Assembly: GCA_035575515.1 (NCBI GenBank)
Contig: DATLXU010000148.1
Coordinates: 1 to 23,218, forward strand
Reading direction: 5' to 3'
Source: DATLXU01 sp035575515
GTDB lineage: Bacteria; Acidobacteriota; Blastocatellia; UBA7656
DNA length: 23,218 bases
Shown in pieces: positions 7,827 through 14,485 of the stretch. Numbering within the stretch: the first letter of the stretch is position 1; each line of letters begins with the position of its first letter. The position numbers and the translations under genes were made by a program. A model generated the notes under the pieces. The model was not told where the DNA came from and did not search any database. It saw nothing but the letters and a program-made list of their open reading frames with translations.

Positions 7827-9050
7827 CTAGTTGCGAGTGTTATCGTCAATAGTTCCTGCAGCGCGCGGCTGATGAGGCGGCGCGAAGAATGGGAACTGGT
7901 CGCGGAACGGAACGTCATTGGCGTTGACGTTGTCGCCAAGCTTGTTCTGATTTGCGATGAAGAACAGAAGCGTGTCAACAACATCGTCAGCGGGTCGGCG
8001 ACCATTCGGGAAAGCCGCTGCCGCGTTATTGCCCCCGCCCGGCCCGCTGTTTGGAACTGATAGATTCAGGCGAAGGAAATCGCCATTCGTCACAACGACG
8101 CTGGCGAGGATGCCTATGTTCGTATCATTGGTTCCAAGCGCCTTCAACGTGGCGACAATATCGCCTGCGAACTTTCCGTTTGCGTCGTCAAGCGTAGTCG
8201 AAGCGTTGTATTCGTTCTTGCGAGCGAATGGAATGATAAGCGCATTGATGCCGGGATTGCCGCTGCGGTCCAGAGTCCTGAACCTGCCCTGCGCAATGAT
8301 CGTGCCGTCCCTGTTTATTAGCTGCTCCTGTCGGCGTTGAGTGATCGAGTCAACGCCAATGACGTTGGCTCCCGGATTTCCACTCGTTGGCAGAAGTCTG
8401 AACTGGCTGATCGGAACGCTGAGGACTATCGCCATTATCGTGTAACCGGCGAATGTGTCGCGTCCGCGATTGAACTGAGTCAGATCGGGCGAGCCTGCCC
8501 GCACCGAAGCAACGAAGCGCGAGAAAGCTGGAATGTCAAAGAAGAAGGGGTCGTCAACCGGACCGGCAAAGAATGAAACGCCTGTTTCCGGATCGGTTGT
8601 GATATTCGGCGGGTTCGGCGTGGCCGCTTGCGTCGCCACTGTTGTCGGCGCAGTGAACGACTTGCCAAATAAGATTATCGTGGCCGTCTGCGGTACGGTA
8701 GGAGAAGTCCGCTCCGTGAACGTCACGTCAATGAACTGATCGGGCCTTGCGTCGCCCGTCGTTTCCACCTCGAAGCGATATCGCACTTGAGAATCGAAGA
8801 AGGAGAAATTGACGGCCTCGCCCGGCACGATAAAGCCGCGCACGGTGAGCGCCAAAATCACCTTTGAATTATCGTTCGGGTCAAGGAACGCATAAGTGTC
8901 GCCCTGATCAATGGCCTGATCGTTGGAGTTGATAGGCGCGTCTCCGTGATCTGATGCTTTGATGGAAGGGGCGGGCGTGAGCGACATGGCGAAAGCTATC
9001 GTCAACGCCAATGCAGTAAGCGCAATCCTCTTTGTTCTTGAGAAGTTCAT
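7827..9050 (-). CDS. Secreted DUF4331 family protein
   Basis: The protein has 407 residues. The chosen ATG 9050 has AGGAG 8 bases upstream and opens directly onto a signal peptide (NFSRTKRIALTALALTIAF...), cleaved probably after Ala32 before SDHGDAP. A longer frame from 9131 would put 27 polar residues before the signal peptide and is unlikely. The mature N-terminus, SDHGDAP...DQGDTYAFLDPND, is the hallmark of DUF4331: acidic Asp/His residues with a beta-rich body. Later parts include FNRGRDTFAGY, NRDGTIIAQGRFRTLDRSGNPG and the final PFRDQFPFFAPPHQPR. The family has no established function that I know of; exported Asp/His clusters would be compatible with metal binding. It is the first gene of the apparent operon with the TPR lipoprotein and NicO-type permease. 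Confidence 0.88.
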   Translation of the reverse strand: MNFSRTKRIALTALALTIAFAMSLTPAPSIKASDHGDAPINSNDQAIDQGDTYAFLDPNDNSKVILALTVRGFIVPGEAVNFSFFDSQVRYRFEVETTGDARPDQFIDVTFTERTSPTVPQTATIILFGKSFTAPTTVATQAATPNPPNITTDPETGVSFFAGPVDDPFFFDIPAFSRFVASVRAGSPDLTQFNRGRDTFAGYTIMAIVLSVPISQFRLLPTSGNPGANVIGVDSITQRRQEQLINRDGTIIAQGRFRTLDRSGNPGINALIIPFARKNEYNASTTLDDANGKFAGDIVATLKALGTNDTNIGILASVVVTNGDFLRLNLSVPNSGPGGGNNAAAAFPNGRRPADDVVDTLLFFIANQNKLGDNVNANDVPFRDQFPFFAPPHQPRAAGTIDDNTRN

Positions 9051-9142
9051 AGTTTCCACTCCTTTTTGGGCGATGAGCTGAGAATTGCCCATCGGCGGGT
9101 TATTCGAATTAGAAGACATGTTTTTTATCACCGGTAAGCAAC

Positions 9143-9164
9143 TCAGGCTGTTTGAGCAGCCTGA
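9143..9164. repeat. Small hairpin in the DUF4331 leader
   Basis: TCAGGCTG (9143-9150) and CAGCCTGA (9157-9164) form a perfect 8-bp stem with a 6-base loop, about 95 bases upstream of the DUF4331 start codon on the minus strand. No T tract follows, so it is more likely an RNA structure or repeat end than a terminator. Confidence 0.45.
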
Positions 9165-9169
9165 TGTGT

Positions 9170-9343
9170 AGCCTCCGCTAAACCGGCCATCCTAAGAGCG
9201 TAAGGCCCGCTCGACCGTTAAAAACAGGCGCGGCAGACGCGGGCCGGGGCCGTCTTTTGAGTGAGTTCAAGGGCTGACAAAAACTGCTTGCCAACTGGAA
9301 AGTTCAAAAAGCCTAAGCAAAGCTGGCCATCCCAAGACGAGCG
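9170..9343. repeat. Two degenerate direct repeats upstream of DUF4331
   Basis: AGCCTCCGCTAAACCGGCCA... (from 9170) and AGCCTAAGCAAAGCTGGCCA... (from 9310) agree at about 21 of 27 positions, sharing the core GGCCATCC-(C/T)AAG followed by AGCG. The copies are 140 bases apart, in the same orientation. They may be two units of a dispersed repeat or of a structured leader. Confidence 0.45.
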
Positions 9344-9470
9344 AAGCTCAGTTTGACTCGATGCTCAAACCCGATTACGAATTCTTTATTTAAATCAGAT
9401 TTGCATCGCTCGCCCTGACTCGCATTCGAGGAAGTGTTGACATTTAATGTCGTCAAGAAAAGATAAGATA

Positions 9471-9502
9471 GAGGGACCGAAAAACGTTCAATCGAGTCCC
9501 TC
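9471..9502 (-). terminator. Probable metG terminator
   Basis: On the minus strand GAGGGAC (9502-9496) pairs with GTCCCTC (9477-9471), extended by an inner CGA/TCG pairing past a one-base bulge. It is followed by a T-rich stretch (TATCTTATCTTTT). It lies 94 bases past the metG stop. Confidence 0.55.
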
Positions 9503-9596
9503 CTTGTTTCGTTGTGCTATCCCAAGGTTCGATGAATCAACAAGCCGACGGCGGCCATTATTAACCAGTCGGGGCAGGTTTACAAGCTCGATTTGA

Positions 9597-11633
9597 TTAT
9601 TTCAGCCGCGCCCCATTGGGCACGTCTTCGGTGAACGTGGCAAGAACGGGCCGCCCTTCTTCGCCAATCGAAGCTGCAAGCAGCATCCCGTTCGATTCAA
9701 GCCCGCGCAATTTTCGCGGCGCGAGGTTCGCCACGACGATTATTTTTCGCCCGATTATGTCTTCTGGCGCGTAGTACTGCGCTATCCCCGCGAGAATCTG
9801 TCGAGGCTGCGACTCTCCAACATCAACAATAAGGCGAAGCAGACGATCAGCTTTCGGCACGCGCTCGGCTTCAAGCACAGTCGCCACGCGCAGGTCAATC
9901 CTAGCGAAATCGTCAATCGTGATAGTTTCAGCGAGCGGCGGCACATCGCCTTGAGTCGCGCCCTTCGCGCTTTGCGCCTCTTCAGTTTTAGTTGCAGCAG
10001 GCTCGGCTGCGCCTGCCTGTTTTGCAGTCTGAGTTTGCTCGCCTTTCGTTTCGGTTGCCGGTTGCGCTGCTTCTTTTTCTTTTTCCACTTCAGCCATGAT
10101 CTTTTCCTTGTTGAGTTTCGGGAACGCCGGAACGATGCGCTCAATCTTCGAGACTTCAAGCGGCTCGCTCCATCGCGCTTCGTTCGGATTGAACTTTAGA
10201 GGATCGCCCGCAAGCCCCATCTGGTTCCAAATCTCTCGCGCGCTCGCGGGCAAAACGGGAGCCGCAAGCAGCACAAGGTGTCGAAGGCCCTCGTAAGCTG
10301 TCGCAATGACGCTTTCGAGCTTCGGGCGCGCTGCCGGGTCTTTCGCGAGCTTCCAGGGCTCGTTTTCGGTGATGAACTTGTCGACGCGGGCTATCCCGCT
10401 CCACGCCGCTTCGAGCGCGCGCGAAAAGGCCATCGCAGTGAACTCTTCATCAAACTTCGTTTTTACAGATTCGATTATTGCCCGCACAGCAGCAGCATCT
10501 TCTGACTCTTCATCGGAGGGGCGCGGAGGTTTGCCATCGAAATAATTTCTCACCATTGTGAGCGTGCGGCTCGCCAAGTTGCCCAAGCCGTCGGCGAGGT
10601 CTGCATTGATGCGATCAATGAACGCTTCGTAAGAAAAATATCCGTCCTGCCCGAAGGCTATCTCGCGCAGCACGAAGTAGCGAATCATGTCGGCGGTGAA
10701 AAACCTGAGCAGCTCGTCGACGCGAACGACGTTGCCTAGGCTCTTGGACATCTTGCGCCCGCCCATCAGAATCATCCCGTGAACATAGACCTGGCGCGGC
10801 AACTCGATCCCTGCGGCCATCAAAAAAGCGGGCCAGTAAACGGTGTGAAAACGCAGAATGTCTTTGCCGATGAGGTGAAGCGCGGGCCAGAACTTTTCAA
10901 AGTCGTGATACCGATTATTTCCCCAGCCGAGCGCCGTGATGTAATTCGACAGCGCGTCGAGCCACACATAAATCGTGTGCTTCGGGTCGCCCGGCACGGG
11001 TATGCCCCACTTGACGGACGCGCGGCTCACAGAGAGGTCTTTCAATCCGCCCGAAACGAACGACACGACTTCATTGCGCCGTGACTCAGGTTGGATGAAA
11101 TCCGGGTGCGATTCGTAATACTCAAGCAGCGGCTTTTGAAATTCAGAAAGCTTGAAGAAGTAGCTCTCTTCCGCGAGCCATTCGAGCGGGCGCTCGTGCG
11201 TCGGGCAGAGGGGACTGTCTGTTCCCGGCTCAACTTCTTTGAACTCGTTGCATCCGGCGCAGAACCAGCCTTCATAAAAGCTCTTGTAGATGTAGCCGCG
11301 CTCGTCGAGTATGCGCCAGAGTTTCTGCACCGCTTCTTCGTGATAATCATCAGTCGTGCGAATCCAACGGTCGTATTCGATGCCGAGCGGCTTGAATGCT
11401 TGCTGAAATTCGCGGACTATCTCGTCAACGTGCTGTTTGATCGGCACGCCACGAGCTTCAGCCGCGCGCTCGACGTTGATGCCGTGCTCGTCCGTGCCCG
11501 TTAAAAAGAAAGATTCGATGCCACGCTGCCGCTTGTACTTCGTCAGCGTGTCGGCCACCATCGTTGTATAAGCGTGGCCGATGTGCGGCCTCGCATTCGC
11601 GTAGTATATTGGCGTTGTAACGTAAAAAGTCAT
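9597..11633 (-). CDS. metG: Methionyl-tRNA synthetase with C-terminal tRNA-binding domain
   Basis: The protein has 678 residues. This class I synthetase charges tRNA(Met). The HIGH signature is PHIGH (16-20) and the KMSKS loop is KMSKS at 294-298. One zinc knuckle, C125-x2-C128...C143-x2-H146, matches the Thermus-type MetRS pattern, rather than the two-knuckle E. coli type. The anticodon-binding helical domain follows (about 370-515). Then comes a Lys/Glu/Ala/Gln-rich linker (about 515-570). A C-terminal EMAP-II/Trbp111-like OB domain (about 572-678: DDFARIDLRVATVLEAERV, PRKLRGLESNGMLLAAS) aids tRNA binding and dimerisation. The gene is last in a minus-strand run after folE, separated by 89 bases containing an inverted repeat. 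Confidence 0.97.
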   Translation of the reverse strand: MTFYVTTPIYYANARPHIGHAYTTMVADTLTKYKRQRGIESFFLTGTDEHGINVERAAEARGVPIKQHVDEIVREFQQAFKPLGIEYDRWIRTTDDYHEEAVQKLWRILDERGYIYKSFYEGWFCAGCNEFKEVEPGTDSPLCPTHERPLEWLAEESYFFKLSEFQKPLLEYYESHPDFIQPESRRNEVVSFVSGGLKDLSVSRASVKWGIPVPGDPKHTIYVWLDALSNYITALGWGNNRYHDFEKFWPALHLIGKDILRFHTVYWPAFLMAAGIELPRQVYVHGMILMGGRKMSKSLGNVVRVDELLRFFTADMIRYFVLREIAFGQDGYFSYEAFIDRINADLADGLGNLASRTLTMVRNYFDGKPPRPSDEESEDAAAVRAIIESVKTKFDEEFTAMAFSRALEAAWSGIARVDKFITENEPWKLAKDPAARPKLESVIATAYEGLRHLVLLAAPVLPASAREIWNQMGLAGDPLKFNPNEARWSEPLEVSKIERIVPAFPKLNKEKIMAEVEKEKEAAQPATETKGEQTQTAKQAGAAEPAATKTEEAQSAKGATQGDVPPLAETITIDDFARIDLRVATVLEAERVPKADRLLRLIVDVGESQPRQILAGIAQYYAPEDIIGRKIIVVANLAPRKLRGLESNGMLLAASIGEEGRPVLATFTEDVPNGARLK

Positions 11634-11651
11634 GGTCAGTTTTCTGTCCCT

Positions 11652-11708
11652 GTCTTCAGATTTCAGGCTGATAGATTACTCACCAACTACATGCTGAAAA
11701 CTGAAGAC
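11652..11708. repeat. Inverted repeat between folE and metG
   Basis: GTCTTCAGATTTCAG (11652-11666) is matched in inverse orientation by CTGAAAACTGAAGAC (11694-11708) at 14 of 15 positions, with a 27-base loop. It occupies most of the 89-base gap. No T tract follows on either strand, so a terminator role is unclear. The repeated CTGAA/GAAGAC words resemble low-complexity dispersed repeats. Confidence 0.5.
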
Positions 11709-11722
11709 TGGGTACTTAAGAA

Positions 11723-12349
11723 CTATCTGCTATGGTCTCGAATGAGCGCCATCGCTTCGGCGCGCGTTCGCGGGTCTTTCAGAAATCCGCCGCGCAGGGC
11801 GCTCGTGACGGTTCGCGAGCCGGGCTTTTTGACGCCGCGCATCTCCATGCACATATGCTCGGCTTCGATGACAACCATCACGCCCGTCGCGCGCAACTCT
11901 TCATAAAGCAGGTCGGCGATCTCCGTCGTGAGCCGCTCTTGAATCTGCGGTTTCTTGGCCATCATATCGGCCACGCGCGCAAGCTTCGACAGTCCAACAA
12001 TGCGCCCAGCTTTCGGAATATATGCGATGTGCGCGACCCCAGTGAACGGAAGCAGATGATGCTCACAAAGCGACTGCAAAGGAATATCTTTAACAATAAC
12101 CATCTCGTCGTGCGTCTCAGCCGGGATGACGTGAAGAAATTGGCGCGCGTCGTTGTGAAGTCCGGCGCAGATTTCTTCATACATCAGCGCGACGCGGCGC
12201 GGCGTGCCTTGAAGACCCGGACGGTCAGGGTCTTCGCCTATGCCTTCGAGAATCAATCGCACGCCAGCTTCGATCTTCTCGAGATCAACAGCGGTCGGCT
12301 TCGATTCATTATTATTTTTCTTTGAATTCGTCATCCGCTTCGTCTGCAT
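11723..12349 (-). CDS. folE: GTP cyclohydrolase I
   Basis: The protein has 208 residues. It converts GTP to 7,8-dihydroneopterin triphosphate, the first step toward tetrahydrofolate, and toward queuosine or other pteridines. Zinc ligands are visible: Cys95 and His98 in CEHHLLPF, and Cys167 in EHMCMEMRG, in the spacing of the type IA enzyme. Other landmarks are EDPDRPGLQGTPRR (about 40-52), GRIVGLSKLAR and the C-terminal GSRTVTSALRGGF. The first 20 residues are polar and variable. From ATG 12349 the gene overlaps the end of larC by 38 bases; ATG 12334 (Met6) is an alternative start with a smaller overlap. Either way translation is probably coupled to larC. Confidence 0.96.
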   Translation of the reverse strand: MQTKRMTNSKKNNNESKPTAVDLEKIEAGVRLILEGIGEDPDRPGLQGTPRRVALMYEEICAGLHNDARQFLHVIPAETHDEMVIVKDIPLQSLCEHHLLPFTGVAHIAYIPKAGRIVGLSKLARVADMMAKKPQIQERLTTEIADLLYEELRATGVMVVIEAEHMCMEMRGVKKPGSRTVTSALRGGFLKDPRTRAEAMALIRDHSR

Positions 12350-13577
12350 CCTTCTCTTCGTTCAACCTTTTCCTGTAAGCCGCGCTCGCAGCCGATTGCA
12401 CTTCGATTAGCGGCACGCCTGCGTCACTGGCGATGCGCGCGCAATCTTTGTACTCTGGTTGAAAGTGTAACGTGCGAGCGCCGTCGCGCGCTACCTTTAC
12501 GCGCACGCAACCATAACGGGTTTCAACAAATTCAATCGCGCGCTCAAGCACTCGGCGTTGCGCCTCATAATAACGAACGCCGAGCGTCGTCGTTTCACTA
12601 AGCAGCATTTCAATCATCGCATCGAGCCTCAATGGCTCGCAGAGAATCGTGAGCAGATTGCCCGGTCTCGATTTTTTCATCTGCACGGGAGTCAGAAAAG
12701 CATCGAGCGCGCCAAGCTCGAACGCGCGATCCATAACGAACCCGAAGACTTGAGGGTTCATATCATCAATATTCGTTTCAATGACCATCACGCGTGTCGG
12801 AGTCGCTGATTGCATTTCGATTCGTTCAAGGCTTGCGCCGTCTAGATGCGATGATTGAGCCACCTCGCCGAGAATCAATCGCAACGCGTTAGGAAGGCCG
12901 CGCGGGTTGCGCGAGCCTGCGCCGAAGCCTGTCTTTTCTATTCTTATTTCGGGCAGCGGGCCGAACTTCTCGCAGAGGCTCACGACAATCGCTGCGCCTG
13001 TGGGCGTAACGAATTCGCCTTCGATGTCGCCGGCGTAAACGGGAACGCCACGAAGAAGCTCCGCCGTTGCCGGAGCGGGAATCGGCAATCGCCCGTGCTC
13101 TGTCTCAATTGAACCGTGACCGATTCTCATCGGCGAGCAAAAAAATTTCTCAACATCGAGCATCTCGAATCCGATCATCGCGCCCACTGTGTCAATGATC
13201 GAGTCAACCGCGCCGACTTCATGAAAGTGAACTTTGTCCGGCGTGGTCGCGTGAACGCGAGCTTCGGCTTCGGCTAATAACTCGAAAGCGCGAATCGAGC
13301 GAGCTTTGACCTGTTCGCTCAACAAAGAGCGATTGATTATCTCTTTTATGTCATCGAGTGAACGTGCTGGCTGTGCTGATTGATCAACTTCGACATTGAA
13401 TTTTACGGCGGCGATGCCGCTACGCTTTACGCGCTCGGTTTTGATTTCGCAGCCGCTGAGGTTCAGAGATGTAAGTTGAGCTTTCAGCGATTCAGCATCA
13501 ACCCCAAGATCAACGAGCGCGCCGATTATCATGTCGCCGCTCACGCCAGCGAAGCAGTCAAAATAGATGGCTCGCAT
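12312..13577 (-). CDS. larC: LarC: nickel-pincer cofactor cyclometallase
   Basis: The protein has 421 residues. LarC uses CTP to insert nickel into the pyridinium-dithiocarboxylate mononucleotide ligand, making the nickel-pincer cofactor of lactate racemase and related enzymes. The N-terminal signature YFDCFAGVSGDMIIGALVDL is diagnostic. Further family stretches are VHFHEVGAVDSIIDTVGA (about 116-133), GEFVTPTGAAI, KTGFGAGSRNPRGLPN and ETNIDDMNPQ (about 270). The C-terminal metal and nucleotide-binding region includes KKSRPGNLLTILC and ETTTLGVRYY. Unlike lactobacilli, where larC is split by a programmed frameshift, this is one continuous frame. The tail is highly charged (EEKDADEADDEFKEK). It begins in a TGATG overlap with the sirtuin stop. 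No larA, larB or larE is in the window. Confidence 0.93.
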   Translation of the reverse strand: MRAIYFDCFAGVSGDMIIGALVDLGVDAESLKAQLTSLNLSGCEIKTERVKRSGIAAVKFNVEVDQSAQPARSLDDIKEIINRSLLSEQVKARSIRAFELLAEAEARVHATTPDKVHFHEVGAVDSIIDTVGAMIGFEMLDVEKFFCSPMRIGHGSIETEHGRLPIPAPATAELLRGVPVYAGDIEGEFVTPTGAAIVVSLCEKFGPLPEIRIEKTGFGAGSRNPRGLPNALRLILGEVAQSSHLDGASLERIEMQSATPTRVMVIETNIDDMNPQVFGFVMDRAFELGALDAFLTPVQMKKSRPGNLLTILCEPLRLDAMIEMLLSETTTLGVRYYEAQRRVLERAIEFVETRYGCVRVKVARDGARTLHFQPEYKDCARIASDAGVPLIEVQSAASAAYRKRLNEEKDADEADDEFKEK

Positions 13578-14326
13578 CAGCCACGCTCCTTCAAGAACTG
13601 CGGCAGTATCTCGCCCGCCTTGCCGACGAGCGCCACATCCGCGAAGAAAGAAATATCTGTCATCTCTGGATTGACTTCGATGATTCGCGCGCCCGACTGC
13701 TTCGCCGCGATTGGAAGTCCAGCCGCAGGATAGACGACAGCCGATGTGCCTATGACGAAAAAGAGATCGGCGCGAGCGGCTGCCTCTTCTGCTCGTTCAA
13801 AGACTCCATCGGGCAGAAGCTCTCCGAACAGCACAACGTCGGGCCGCGCAGGGCCGTTGCAGGCAAGGCATCGCGGCGCGCCTTCAAGCGGAGTCTCGCG
13901 CGCTTCAAATGTGCTTCGGCAGCGAAGGCAGCGAGCGCGCCAGATGTTGCCGTGAAGCTCTAAGATATTCATCGAGCCAGCCGCGCGGTGAAGGTCGTCA
14001 ATATTTTGAGTGACGAGCGTGAAGTCTTCAAAGCGACGCTCCCAATCAGCTAGAGCAATGTGGCCCGCGTTAGGCTTGATGTCGAGCAGCATCCCGCGGC
14101 GATAATCGAACCACTCCCATACGAGCTTCGGGTCAGTCGCCATCAATTCGACTGATGATAGTTCAGTGACGGGCCGCCCGCGCCACATCCAAATTGAGGT
14201 GTCGCCTCCGCCGCGAAACGTAGGCACTCCGCTTTCAGCCGAAATCCCTGCGCCTGTCAGCACCGCGACGCTTCGCGCGCTGTCGAACAGGCGAATCAGT
14301 TCATCTGTCACTTCTTTGAGCACCAT
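13577..14326 (-). CDS. cobB: Sir2-family NAD-dependent protein deacylase
   Basis: The protein has 249 residues. Sirtuins remove acyl groups from lysine using NAD+. The NAD-binding GAGIS is at 25-29, TQNIDDLH at 106-113, the catalytic His is at 125 in ELHG, and four zinc Cys are at 133, 136, 153 and 156. The segment VWEWFDYRRGML around residue 73 closely resembles the SIRT5/CobB (class III) region, where YxxR selects succinyl and malonyl lysine. Here the Arg (76) is kept but the Tyr position is Phe73. The first gene of the minus-strand run, it overlaps larC by one base (TGATG). It is divergent from argS. The ribosome site is weak (GTGAG). Confidence 0.94.
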   Translation of the reverse strand: MVLKEVTDELIRLFDSARSVAVLTGAGISAESGVPTFRGGGDTSIWMWRGRPVTELSSVELMATDPKLVWEWFDYRRGMLLDIKPNAGHIALADWERRFEDFTLVTQNIDDLHRAAGSMNILELHGNIWRARCLRCRSTFEARETPLEGAPRCLACNGPARPDVVLFGELLPDGVFERAEEAAARADLFFVIGTSAVVYPAAGLPIAAKQSGARIIEVNPEMTDISFFADVALVGKAGEILPQFLKERG

Positions 14327-14336
14327 AGAAACTCAC

Positions 14337-14423
14337 ATATTAGCAGGAAAGCTGCGCGCAGAAAAAATCAAGACGCGCAAATCAACGAGCATACTTTCAA
14401 AAGCATTTTCCGGCTGCTAATAT
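14337..14423. promoter_or_regulatory. Divergent sirtuin/argS promoter region with inverted repeat
   Basis: ATATTAGCAG (14337-14346) and CTGCTAATAT (14414-14423) are a perfect 10-bp inverted repeat 67 bases apart. Each outward-facing arm reads TGCTAATAT, an extended -10-like box. For argS, TAATAT (14418-14423) sits 17 bases after a poor -35 (TTTCAA, 14395-14400). On the sirtuin side the box would put the transcript start within a few bases of the ATG. The promoter call is therefore tentative, but the symmetry is clear. Confidence 0.4.
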
Positions 14424-14485
14424 TTTTGATTCCATCGAGCGAAGATTTCATCGCCGTAGATTATGATCACGGAGTTAATCAACGT

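Larger units (their letters stand above)
9051..9596. other. Leader and intergenic region between metG and the DUF4331 operon
   Basis: This 546-base gap separates two minus-strand genes. It contains the metG terminator hairpin (9471-9502), two related degenerate repeats (9170-9200 and 9310-9343) and a small hairpin (9143-9164). No ORF of quality is present; the upstream extension of the DUF4331 frame (9051-9131) looks like leader. A TTGACA-like box at 9437-9442 on the plus strand has no good -10 partner. I saw no recognisable nickel/cobalt, cobalamin or c-di-GMP riboswitch core, though a covariance search would be needed to exclude one. Confidence 0.55.

Noticed and set aside
9051..9131. N-terminal extension of the DUF4331 protein from an ATG at 9131
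   Set aside because: The ATG at 9050 has an excellent AGGAG site and starts directly with the signal peptide; the extension is polar and would block export.
9437..9477. TTGACA box followed by a hairpin on the plus strand, suggesting a small RNA gene
   Set aside because: No acceptable -10 box at 16-18 bases, and the hairpin is better explained as the metG terminator on the minus strand.
11732..12325. A 197-codon plus-strand frame opposite folE
   Set aside because: Antisense shadow of GTP cyclohydrolase I, which has complete zinc-ligand motifs.
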